Both the position numbers and the translations under genes were made by a program. From NCBI GenBank assembly GCA_025055455.1, contig JANWXD010000006.1, positions 1-64,000 on the forward strand: a stretch of DNA of 64,000 nt. Reading direction: 5' to 3'. The notes under the pieces were generated by a model. It saw only the letters and a program-made list of their open reading frames with translations, searched no databases and was not told where the DNA came from. Every line of letters begins with the position of its first letter. Within the stretch, counting starts at the first letter, position 1. The DNA is from Bryobacteraceae bacterium (GTDB taxonomy: Bacteria > Acidobacteriota > Terriglobia > Bryobacterales > Bryobacteraceae). Positions 51,737 to 59,756 of this stretch are shown one piece after another.

Positions 51737-52444
51737 ATGGCTCCCAAAGCCGCCGGTCACCAGCTTCTGGTTCTTTTCGACATCGACGGAACTTTGCTAC
51801 GGAGAGCGGGGCCTCAGCACCGGGAGGCGCTGGTGGAGGCTGTGCGCCGACGGACCGGTTTGGAAACCACGACCGACGGCATTCCCGTCCACGGCATGCT
51901 GGACCCGGACATCCTGCGCCTGATGATGCGTCAGGCCGGCGCTTCCCACAGCCTCATTCGCCGCAGCCTGCCTGGAATCGTGGCCTCGGCCCAAGCCATT
52001 TACGTGCGCCGCTGCCCGGATCTGCGCCGTAAGGTCTGTCCGGGAGTCCGCCGGCTGCTGGCGCGCTTGGCGCACATGGGCGTGCCCATGGGTTTGGTGA
52101 CGGGGAATCTCACTCGCATCGGATGGAAAAAGATGGAGCGCGCCGGTCTCAGGCAATACTTTCGATTCGGGGCCTTCGGCGAAACGGGGCGTACCCGCGC
52201 CGAGCTCGTGCGGCACGCCGTGCGATTGGCCCGGAGCCGCGGCTGGATCCGACCGGGCGCCCGAGTCTGGTTGATCGGAGACTCGCCCGCCGACGTGCGC
52301 GCCGCGCGGACAGCGGGCGTGCATGTCGTCGCCTGCCTTACTGGCGTGTGCTCGCGGGAAGAACTCGCCGCCCAATCCCCGGACTTGCTGGTCGACGACC
52401 TTCGCGACCTGCGCCCGGAACAACTTCTGTCGCGATCCGGATAG
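51737..52444 (+). CDS. HAD-superfamily hydrolase, phosphoglycolate phosphatase-like
   Basis: 235 residues. Motif I is FDIDGTLL (nucleophile Asp at 15 and acid Asp at 17), motif II LVTGN, a Lys in GWKKMERAG, and motif IV WLIGDSPADVRAARTAGV. The cap is helical (C1), as in Gph. Substrate specificity is not readable. It begins a short plus-strand unit with the amidohydrolase-like lipoprotein (2 bases later) and the methyltransferase. Confidence 0.9.
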   Translation: MAPKAAGHQLLVLFDIDGTLLRRAGPQHREALVEAVRRRTGLETTTDGIPVHGMLDPDILRLMMRQAGASHSLIRRSLPGIVASAQAIYVRRCPDLRRKVCPGVRRLLARLAHMGVPMGLVTGNLTRIGWKKMERAGLRQYFRFGAFGETGRTRAELVRHAVRLARSRGWIRPGARVWLIGDSPADVRAARTAGVHVVACLTGVCSREELAAQSPDLLVDDLRDLRPEQLLSRSG

Positions 52445-52446
52445 CC

Positions 52447-53310
52447 ATGCGGCGCTTCGCAACTTGCGTTGGGCGACGTCTGTGCGTGTTCTGGCTGGCC
52501 TCGCTCGGGCTGGCGGGACTGGGCTGCAAGCCCTCGCCGGAAACGCGGCTCAAAGCGGTCGTCGGCGCCGTTTTCATCGACGGGACCGGAGGCGCCCCGG
52601 TGTCGCAGTCCGTGATCGTCATCGCCGGCGCGCGCATTCGCGCCGTGGGTCCACGAACGGCGGTGCCCGTGCCAGCCTCTGCCGAGCTGACCGACGGCAG
52701 CGGGCGGTTCGTCGTGCCCGCGCTCATCGACCTGGACGCTCGTGAAGACCATACCGCCACATCCTTAAGGGGCTTGCTTCCTCTGTCGAAGAGCGCCGAG
52801 GTGGCTGCTAGGGACGTCACGACGTTGGCCGAGGTCGAAGCGGCGGTACGCGCCGGCGCAAAGTTCCTGCGGGGAATGATCGAGGACACCGAAGACTGGG
52901 ATGTGGCCTTTGCGCACCGGCTGCGCGATCTGCGGGTGGTGTTCGCCCCGCGGCTGGCCTTGCGCTCCGGCCGATCGCTCGAAGTGGCGCTGCGCAACAC
53001 CCGCCGGCTGCACCAGGCCGGCGTTGCCATCGCGGTCGCCTCCGGCTCGACCTCCGGAGCGAACACGCTGCGCGAACTGGAGTTGCTGGCCGAGGCTGGC
53101 TTGACGCCGATGGAGATTCTGGTGGCGGCGACGCGACACGGCGCCCAAGCAGCGGGATTGAGCGCTATGTGCGGCACCCTCGAAGTCGGCAAACAAGCCA
53201 ACCTATTGGTGCTCAAGGCCAACCCATTGGAAAACATTCGGCATCTGCGGGCGATCGAGCGGGTCATGCGGAACGGCGAGTGGGTTGCAGCCGACAATCG
53301 CCCCGGCTAG
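52447..53310 (+). CDS. Degenerate amidohydrolase-like lipoprotein
   Basis: 287 residues, against about 400 or more for typical amidohydrolases. The N-terminus (FWLASLGLAGLGC, Cys about 27) looks like a lipoprotein signal with a non-standard lipobox. The small beta-sandwich (VGAVFIDGTGGAPVSQSVIVIAGARIRAVG) and C-terminal end (LEVGKQANLLVLKANPLENI) are clearly amidohydrolase/imidazolonepropionase-like. The metal-binding HxH after the first strand is absent (VVPALIDLDAREDH), the central metal His region is deleted, and the usual catalytic Asp segment reads GSTSGAN. It is therefore probably not catalytic. Starts 2 bases after the HAD gene. Confidence 0.8.
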   Translation: MRRFATCVGRRLCVFWLASLGLAGLGCKPSPETRLKAVVGAVFIDGTGGAPVSQSVIVIAGARIRAVGPRTAVPVPASAELTDGSGRFVVPALIDLDAREDHTATSLRGLLPLSKSAEVAARDVTTLAEVEAAVRAGAKFLRGMIEDTEDWDVAFAHRLRDLRVVFAPRLALRSGRSLEVALRNTRRLHQAGVAIAVASGSTSGANTLRELELLAEAGLTPMEILVAATRHGAQAAGLSAMCGTLEVGKQANLLVLKANPLENIRHLRAIERVMRNGEWVAADNRPG

Positions 53311-53311
53311 A

Positions 53312-54754
53312 ATGGCGCGCGGCGCCATGCCGACGCCGCCGCAACCGCTCGAGGTCAAACGCGCTGAAGTCGAGTTCCACCGTTTCGCTGCGCTGGGCGA
53401 GTCCGAGAAAACCCGCGCGGTGTATGCCGAACGAAACCGCAGCCGCAGCGGGTTGATCCGCAAACACCTCGATTGGCTCGCTCCCATCACGCCGTTTCTG
53501 GAGATCGGCGCGGGCCCCGGCCATACCAGCTATCTGCTGGTCAATGAATTCGGCGCCGAGGGATTCGCGCTGGACCTCTCGGCGGACGCCCTGCGGCAAG
53601 GAGCGGAATTGGCACGGCATTTCGATTGGCCACGGTCGCCCATGAAGGTCGCCGGCGACGCCCTGCGCCTGCCGTTCCACGACGGTTCGCTGCGCACCGT
53701 TTTTACGTTCCAGACCCTCAGCCAATTCCTGGACATCGAACCGGTCATCGTCGAGGTCAAGCGGGTGCTGGCGCCGGGCGGGGTCTTCTTTTTCGCCGAG
53801 GAACCGATTCGGCGCCTGCTGTCGCTGCAACTCTACCGCTGTCCCTACCCCGAGTGGATGATGCCATGGGAACGGAAGTTATACGCGTGGGGACTGCTAC
53901 CGTACCTGGTGCGAGACGTGATCGGCGCCGCTCAGGAGGAGAGCTTCGGCATCCGGCAAAACCATTCGATGACCCTCAAGCGCTGGCACCGGCTCCTCGA
54001 GAAGCATTTCCCCTCGCGGCGCTATGAGATCTTTCTGAACGAGCAAGGCGCGTTCGATGGACTGGTTCGACACTTAGCCGTGCGGCTGGACCGTCATCAC
54101 TCGATCTGGCTGGCGGCGCGACTGCTCGGCGGCACGCTGGCGGCCGTGTGCCGCAAGGAGGGACAGCCTCCGCCTAGCTGGGCGGACCCGCGAGAGAATC
54201 TCGCGCGTTACCTGCGCTGCCCGGATTGCACCGGCTCGCTCTCCCTCAACGGCGACGGTTCGCTGTGCTGCGCCTGCGGCTATACAGCCCCTTGCCAGGA
54301 GGGGGTGTATGACTTGCTTCCCTCGGCCGACAGGACCGAGCTCTACCCCGGTGCACGGGAGGACATTCTGGATTTCAGCCGACCGGGCCACGAGAACGCG
54401 CTGCTCGAAGGCTGGGGACCTGTCGAAGGGATCGGCGCCAACTGTTACCGCTGGATCGGCGCCCGAGCCACGGCCCGGTTGATCGCCGCTCGGCCGGGGC
54501 CCTGCAAGCTGCGCCTTCGCGGTTTCGTAGCGCCTCGGGCCATCGAGTTGCACCGACGGATGCGAGTGGAAATCCGCGCCAACGGCCACCGCGCTGGCCG
54601 CTGGACCCTACGGCGGCCCGGCCTGTTTGTTCTCGAAGCACGCCTCCCCGCCGCGCCGGAGTACATCGTCGAGATCCTGGCTGAACCCGTTTGGACAGCG
54701 CCACCGGACCTGCGCCCACTGACGGTGAATATCGGTCTGCTGCGGCTGCTGTGA
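53312..54754 (+). CDS. Class I SAM methyltransferase with Trm112-like zinc ribbon and C-terminal domain
   Basis: About 480 residues. The Rossmann methyltransferase has motif I FLEIGAGPGHTSYLL (about 60-75), acidic ALDLSADAL, and DALRLPFHDGSLRTVFTF with a motif-IV-like turn. At about 300-335 is a Trm112-like ribbon (CPDCTGSLSL...CCACGY). The last 130 residues (LRLRGFVAPRAIELHRRMRVEIRANGHRAGRW) form a beta-rich domain like those attached to glycan-modifying enzymes. Small-molecule or glycan methylation is plausible. Start at 53312 is 1 base after the preceding stop; 53327 is an alternative. Confidence 0.85.
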   Translation: MARGAMPTPPQPLEVKRAEVEFHRFAALGESEKTRAVYAERNRSRSGLIRKHLDWLAPITPFLEIGAGPGHTSYLLVNEFGAEGFALDLSADALRQGAELARHFDWPRSPMKVAGDALRLPFHDGSLRTVFTFQTLSQFLDIEPVIVEVKRVLAPGGVFFFAEEPIRRLLSLQLYRCPYPEWMMPWERKLYAWGLLPYLVRDVIGAAQEESFGIRQNHSMTLKRWHRLLEKHFPSRRYEIFLNEQGAFDGLVRHLAVRLDRHHSIWLAARLLGGTLAAVCRKEGQPPPSWADPRENLARYLRCPDCTGSLSLNGDGSLCCACGYTAPCQEGVYDLLPSADRTELYPGAREDILDFSRPGHENALLEGWGPVEGIGANCYRWIGARATARLIAARPGPCKLRLRGFVAPRAIELHRRMRVEIRANGHRAGRWTLRRPGLFVLEARLPAAPEYIVEILAEPVWTAPPDLRPLTVNIGLLRLL

Positions 54755-54860
54755 GCTGCGCTGAGGGACTGACATGGCCAGACGAATTTCCCGCCGGCGC
54801 TGTCAAGAGAACGCACTGCAACGACACTTCCCACTCCCCAACGGCGAGCCGAGCGAACCA

Positions 54861-55640
54861 CTACGGCAGTGCCGGCCAACCGACCGGGGCGCCGATCTCC
54901 TCGTTGAGCTGAATGGTGAGGTCGCGATCCACCTCTGTCAAGGAGGCCTTCTCCTCGCGGCCGTCCAAGGTGCGATAGCGGACGGTGGCGCCGTCAAAGT
55001 CGAGCATCGTCACGCGCTTCACCGCGCTGGTGCGAAAGGCTAGATACCGGTAGCCCGGGGCCACGCCATCGGGATTCCCTGTTTCCGGCTTCGGTTGTGG
55101 TTCCTGCCGTTTCGGCTCAGGCTCCGGCTCGGGCGTGCGGCGGAACTGCTGGTTGATGACAATGGGCGCACGAACCTCGCCCTCCGACGGCGTCCCCTGG
55201 ACGATCACAACGACGGGCGGCGAGGGGGCGTAGCCGAACGCGCCTACCGGGTACGGGATCGGATACACGACCGGTCCCCACCATAATGGGAAAATTGGCG
55301 CGAAAGGCTGGAAGCTGGCAAAGCCGGTGAACGGCGCTAACGGAGGGGCGTGCCCCACACCCGGGAACAGGACGTTACCGAACCCGTGGGACGAACCAAA
55401 GGTCCGGAATCCGAAGAAAAAGCCCCGCGAAAACGAAACGGGGTGGAAGACGCGCCGGTGAAACGGCAACGGATGGAAAAAGCCCCGCCGAAAGCCGAAC
55501 GGGTGGGCGAAATGAAAACGTGCCGGAAAGCCCCCCGAGATGCGAACGCCGCTTGGAAAGCCACCGCGAACACGCATCTGCGAAGTCGCTGTCGCAGCGG
55601 CAGCCAGCACGAGGGCGGCGACGGCCAACGCACGCCGCAT
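54861..55640 (-). CDS. Exported protein with Phe/Gly/His-rich low-complexity region
   Basis: 259 residues. Signal peptide (MRRALAVAALVLAAAATATSQ), then about 75 residues rich in Phe, Gly, His and Arg (FHFAHPFGFRRGFFHPLPFH...), a Pro-rich hydrophobic stretch (WWGPVVYPIPYPVGAFGY), a Pro/Glu/Lys linker (PEPEPEPKRQEPQPKPE) and a C-terminal SH3-like domain (YRYLAFRTSAVKRVTMLDFDGATVRYRTLDG). I know no function; cell-surface location likely. GGAGGGG precedes the ATG, and an extended -10 at 55660-55668 lies upstream. Confidence 0.8.
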   Translation of the reverse strand: MRRALAVAALVLAAAATATSQMRVRGGFPSGVRISGGFPARFHFAHPFGFRRGFFHPLPFHRRVFHPVSFSRGFFFGFRTFGSSHGFGNVLFPGVGHAPPLAPFTGFASFQPFAPIFPLWWGPVVYPIPYPVGAFGYAPSPPVVVIVQGTPSEGEVRAPIVINQQFRRTPEPEPEPKRQEPQPKPETGNPDGVAPGYRYLAFRTSAVKRVTMLDFDGATVRYRTLDGREEKASLTEVDRDLTIQLNEEIGAPVGWPALP

Positions 55641-55659
55641 GAACCCCTCCTCTGGCCCC

Positions 55660-55668
55660 AGCCTACCA
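55660..55668 (-). promoter_or_regulatory. Extended -10 (TGGTAGGCT) upstream of the Phe/Gly/His-rich protein
   Basis: TGGTAGGCT on the minus strand, 19 bases before the ATG at 55640, leaves a leader of about 13 bases with GGAGGGG. Fourth occurrence of TGnTAGGCT in this window. Confidence 0.45.
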
Positions 55669-55693
55669 CGGGACGCAAGGCGTCGCCAGTGGT

Positions 55694-56425
55694 TCAGAAC
55701 ACCACGCCGATAACGACCTCGAGCTGATTGGGAGTCGAGCGAATCGGGAATTGGTCGAAATTGCGGTCGCGCCAGTGCGTGAAACGGACCTCGGGGATGA
55801 TCTTGATCCCTAAATCGTCGCGGAAACGGACGCCCACGGAAGTGACCAAGCCGAAAGCGTTGCGGCGGGCCGGACGAATGGGTGTCTCGTCGCAGCAGTT
55901 CTCGTCGCCGAGTCCTTGCCGCTCGATGGTGGTGCGAATCTCCGAGAGCGAGCGCACCGCGAGACCCAAGCCGCCGAAGTAACGGAACCCGCCCCAACGC
56001 TGGTAGCCGATCCCGAAGCGGGCAATGGCCGAGCCCTCCCAAGCCGTGGCACCCGTCTTTTCCGTGATGCGAACGTCTTGGGCGCCCGTGCGCTTGATCG
56101 TGGCCTCCTGCTTGTACGTCGTGCGCCGACGCAGCATGTCCAGTCCGACCGAGACCCGGTCGACGAGCCGGATCTCGAGAGCGGGTCCTGCCCCGAAGCG
56201 CCCGGAAATCCATTTCACATCGCTTTCGAGCGAGCCAGCGGGCTGGGCGGATGTGCCGGTAAACTTACCGGTCAAAACCAGAGCATTTCCGGCAATGGTA
56301 ATTCGTCCCCCGAGCCACAGTCGCCGGTCCATATAGCGGCCTTCCTCTTCGTCCTGTGCCAAGGCCGGAACGACGGTGCCGAATATGGACACCAAAGTTA
56401 GTAATTTCCAAAAATGCAGCGGCAT
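55694..56425 (-). CDS. Outer-membrane beta-barrel protein
   Basis: 243 residues. Signal peptide (WKLLTLVSIFGTVVPALA, cleaved before QDEEEG) and a small barrel of alternating strands (WLGGRITIAGNALVLTG, ALEIRLVDRVSVGLDML, RFGIGYQRWGGFRYFGGLGLAVRS, AFGLVTSVGVRFRDDLGIKIIPEVRFTHW pieces), ending in the aromatic C-terminal residue F (VIGVVF) typical of BAM substrates. Resembles opacity/OmpW-size porins. It follows the TonB receptor by 13 bases, so the two are likely co-transcribed. Confidence 0.85.
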   Translation of the reverse strand: MPLHFWKLLTLVSIFGTVVPALAQDEEEGRYMDRRLWLGGRITIAGNALVLTGKFTGTSAQPAGSLESDVKWISGRFGAGPALEIRLVDRVSVGLDMLRRRTTYKQEATIKRTGAQDVRITEKTGATAWEGSAIARFGIGYQRWGGFRYFGGLGLAVRSLSEIRTTIERQGLGDENCCDETPIRPARRNAFGLVTSVGVRFRDDLGIKIIPEVRFTHWRDRNFDQFPIRSTPNQLEVVIGVVF

Positions 56426-56438
56426 ATGACTTACCCGA

Positions 56439-59400
56439 TCAAAACAGCAACCGCGCGCCGAACTGGAGGCTCCGTGCCGCGCCAGCGATGCCCGTGGGCT
56501 GAAGCCGCGTGGCGGTGCCGAAGCCCAAGGCGCCCAGATAAGCCTCACGGGACGAAAGCGGATCCGCGAAGCTTGTATGATTGAACACATTCAGCGCCTG
56601 AACGGCGAGGTGGAGCCGTGCCCGCTCGCCCAAGCCCATCTCGCGCCGCACGGCTGCGTTGACGGCCGCCAAGCGAAAGCCGCGCAGCGCATTGCGCCGG
56701 AGCGTCCCCTGGTCGAACTTGTCGGCCAACACGAAGGCTGTCGCATTGATGCGCCGCCCACCCGGCGCCTGAGGATCTGTCACCCAAAGCGGCCGGCCGG
56801 TGTAATCGGGGCGGACCCAAGCGTACAAGCCCCGGCGGGTTTCCCCGGTTTGCCTCGTCTCACTGGACAGCTTCGAAATCGCTAAGACGTCAAAGGGCAG
56901 CCCGCTGCGCGCCACGGCGGCAAAATCCACCCACCAGCCTCCGAGGATGGCGCCAGAGAGACCACCCCGTGGGCCCGGCAGGCCGAAGGAGCCGGACGCG
57001 TTCAACAGGTGGCGCACGTCCAAGTCCGAGTCGGCCCATTCGTTGACGAAGACGGTTTGGAAGGCGGGACCCGGCGCCACGCCGGCAGGCGCGCGGTCGC
57101 TGGCGCGCCCGAGCGTGTAGGTCACCTGCGCCAGGAAGTGCTCCCCCGCGCGACGACGAAAACCGATCTGCAGCCCGTTGTACGTCGAGGTGCCCTCGTT
57201 CGTCGTGCGGCGAATTACCTCGTAGGCTTTGCTCGTAAAGGACCGTTCGCTCTCCAAGCGGATCAGGCGGCGTCCCTTGTTGCCAAGGTAAGTCACCGAG
57301 AGGGACTGGTTTCTGCCGAGCATGCGCTCCAAGCCCGCGGTCCAGTGAATGACCGCGGGAAAGCGCAGATCGAAGTCGGTGGTGCTGACGAAGCCGTAAG
57401 GGCGCTTCGGCGGGAAAGCGGGCGGTTGGGCGTCCGCGGCCGTCAGGGGAAAGCCCGGATCGGTGAGCACACGGACGCTGGCGTAGGGCGCGCCGGCAAA
57501 CACCGTGGCCGTGGAGGCGAAGCCGATGTCATAAAAAGCTCCAGCGCCCAGGCGCAAGATCAGCTCCCGGCCCGGCTTAGCATCCATCTGGTAGGCCAAG
57601 CCGAGCCGAGGAGCGATCTGGTAAAACTTCGTGGGGTACAGTGGCTCGTTCTGGCTCAACTCGATGATCGAGCCCCCAACGCCAAAAGGGCGGGGCCCGC
57701 GCCGCATCCCGGGAGGCGGAGTGACGTCCCAACGAAAACCGTAAAGCAACGTCGTACGGCTGGTGGCCTGAAAGCTGTCCTGCAAGTAAAACGACAGGTT
57801 GGTGAACACCGGGTACACCGCCTTGTCGCGCGTGGCGATGGCGGCAGACGTCGCGGTTCCGGAAACGAGCGATCCCGCACTTTCGGTCAAGCCACGGAAG
57901 ACCACGTCAGCGCTGTACGGCGGACTCAGGTAGGTCGCAGCCAGGCGGCGGTAGTCCACGCCAACACGGTACTGGTGGCGACCCACGAGTTTGGAGAAGC
58001 TCTCGACGACATGAATCTGCTGCTGGCGGTTGGTGGCGAAATCGCCCACCGCCCAAGCGCCCATGCCGGCTACGGTGAGGCGGAAGGCCCCGTTGGATCG
58101 GGTGATGCCGCGCGGGAAAACCTGCGAGTCCGCCGGGGGAACCGCGCCGCCCCAGGTATCCATGGCCGTGGCCCAACCGGCTTGCGCCTGGGAGTAATTC
58201 ACCCGCATTTCGTTGAGGGAGCTTGCGCTGAGCTCCGAGCGCAAGACCACAGTCGCGGAGTGCGTCCGAGAATCGCGAAGCTGGACCATATTGGGCGCCA
58301 ACACGGGGCCGCCTCGCTCCTCGGCGCGCCAACGGCCGTGACTATAGCGCAGGAACGAGAAGGTGCGCTCGCTCCAGCGCTGATCCAAGCGCAGGCTAGC
58401 CGAATCGCCTCGAAACGGGTTGGAAAACAGCGTCGGCCGTGCCGTGGCGGCGCCCGGCGCAGGCAACGGAAACGCGGCAAGGTAGGGCCGGACGGCGGCG
58501 GGCGCTGCGGATCGCGTGGCAAGGCTGGGGACCGTCGCGAGGCTGCTCACCGGGTCGCGGCCCCGCAGCCCGTCGTAGCCCGCAAAAAAGGACCAACCTT
58601 CGCCCACCAGGGGCCCGCCCAAAGCACCCCCGAAATTGTGGTAGCGCATCTTGCCACGGCCAAGGCCATAGGAGTTGGCGAACCAGTCGGCCGCGTTGAG
58701 CTGGTCGTTACGCGTGAACTCATAGGCGGCTCCGTGAAACTGGCGTCCTCCCGAGCGGCTGGTGAGGGCGTATTGCACGCCGGGGCTGTGGCTGAATTCC
58801 GGAGCGAAAGCGGCGGTCTGCACCGTGACCGCCTCGACAGTTTCCAGCGGCGCAGCCTGCGCCAGGGCCTGGAAGGAGCCGGGACTGCGCGGCGCATAGC
58901 GCTCCGGCAAAGTCAGCAACCGGGCTGCGGGTTCCGGATGGGGCGCAGGAATCACGCTCACCCCGTCCACGGTTGCGTAATTCATCGCCGAGTGGACGGC
59001 CAAGGCGAAGGGCTCCGGTCCGCGGCCGGTGTAGCGTTCGAAAGCTACCGGCGCCAAAAGCGCCAACGATGGCAGATCCCGGGAGCTCAACGGGAGGTGA
59101 CCCGCGCCAGCGATGGGGAACCACACGCCGACCGAAAGATCCACAGAAGGGCTCGCGCCCGACAATTCCGCCGCCTTGGCGGGAGCGCCGTCGGCGCCAA
59201 GCTGGACTCGCAAGAACCGCCGCTCCCGCATGCCGAGGTTGAGTTGAAACCGAACGGGTGCAAAGCCGGGCTTCGAAGCTTCCAACGTGTAGGAGCCGAC
59301 TGGCAGATTGTCGAAAATGAACATGCCGGAAGCATCGGTTTGGGCTTCGCGCGCTGCGCCTGGGCCCGCAACCTTCACCGCCACTTGCGGCACTCCGTCT

Positions 59401-59507
59401 TTTTTGGCGTCCACGATCTGGCCGGCGAGCGAGGCTCGATCCTGTCCGGAGGCGACCGCGGCCGCCAGGCACAACGTCAGCGCACTCCACCACCGAAGCG
59501 ACGGCAA
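56439..59507 (-). CDS. TonB-dependent receptor, Oar-like
   Basis: About 1,022 residues. Signal peptide (RWWSALTLCLAAAVASGQ), carboxypeptidase-regulatory-like domain (SLAGQIVDAKKDGVPQVAVKVAG...GSYTLEASKPGFAPV, about 25-105), a short plug (VDGVSVIP, YALTSRSGGRQFHGAAYEFTRND), then a barrel ending in aromatic F (LQFGARLLF). Similar in type to the receptor at the left edge, but not closely. The TTG at 59507 is chosen because GGAGG lies 7 bases upstream; the frame opens at 59543 with another TTG that lacks such a site. Transported ligand unknown. About 250 bases upstream hold no gene I can support. Confidence 0.9.
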   Translation of the reverse strand: MPSLRWWSALTLCLAAAVASGQDRASLAGQIVDAKKDGVPQVAVKVAGPGAAREAQTDASGMFIFDNLPVGSYTLEASKPGFAPVRFQLNLGMRERRFLRVQLGADGAPAKAAELSGASPSVDLSVGVWFPIAGAGHLPLSSRDLPSLALLAPVAFERYTGRGPEPFALAVHSAMNYATVDGVSVIPAPHPEPAARLLTLPERYAPRSPGSFQALAQAAPLETVEAVTVQTAAFAPEFSHSPGVQYALTSRSGGRQFHGAAYEFTRNDQLNAADWFANSYGLGRGKMRYHNFGGALGGPLVGEGWSFFAGYDGLRGRDPVSSLATVPSLATRSAAPAAVRPYLAAFPLPAPGAATARPTLFSNPFRGDSASLRLDQRWSERTFSFLRYSHGRWRAEERGGPVLAPNMVQLRDSRTHSATVVLRSELSASSLNEMRVNYSQAQAGWATAMDTWGGAVPPADSQVFPRGITRSNGAFRLTVAGMGAWAVGDFATNRQQQIHVVESFSKLVGRHQYRVGVDYRRLAATYLSPPYSADVVFRGLTESAGSLVSGTATSAAIATRDKAVYPVFTNLSFYLQDSFQATSRTTLLYGFRWDVTPPPGMRRGPRPFGVGGSIIELSQNEPLYPTKFYQIAPRLGLAYQMDAKPGRELILRLGAGAFYDIGFASTATVFAGAPYASVRVLTDPGFPLTAADAQPPAFPPKRPYGFVSTTDFDLRFPAVIHWTAGLERMLGRNQSLSVTYLGNKGRRLIRLESERSFTSKAYEVIRRTTNEGTSTYNGLQIGFRRRAGEHFLAQVTYTLGRASDRAPAGVAPGPAFQTVFVNEWADSDLDVRHLLNASGSFGLPGPRGGLSGAILGGWWVDFAAVARSGLPFDVLAISKLSSETRQTGETRRGLYAWVRPDYTGRPLWVTDPQAPGGRRINATAFVLADKFDQGTLRRNALRGFRLAAVNAAVRREMGLGERARLHLAVQALNVFNHTSFADPLSSREAYLGALGFGTATRLQPTGIAGAARSLQFGARLLF

Positions 59508-59756
59508 GCCATAACCTCCACAGTGTGCGGTGTCGAGGGTCAAAGTGGGCGATACGACCGGCCCACATCCTCCATGCCCACTTTAGTCGACACGGACGAG
59601 GACCTGCAAGGTTTCAGGATGCCTAGAGCGTCGTTTCCATCCGCTACGGACGCACCAGGTCAATGACGCTCGTGGCCTGTAGCTCGTGGGGCTCGATCCT
59701 AGCGGGTTCATGGTGACTCCGGCGACGCGCAGCCGAGCCGACGCTAGGCGGCCGGC

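Noticed and set aside
57009-59666. Long open frame of 885 codons on the plus strand
   Set aside because: Antisense to the TonB receptor at 56439-59507; low-complexity composition and no recognisable domain.
59680-59720. tRNA-like T-arm (GGGGCTCGATCCTAGC)
   Set aside because: No acceptor stem, D-arm or anticodon arm can be built around it.
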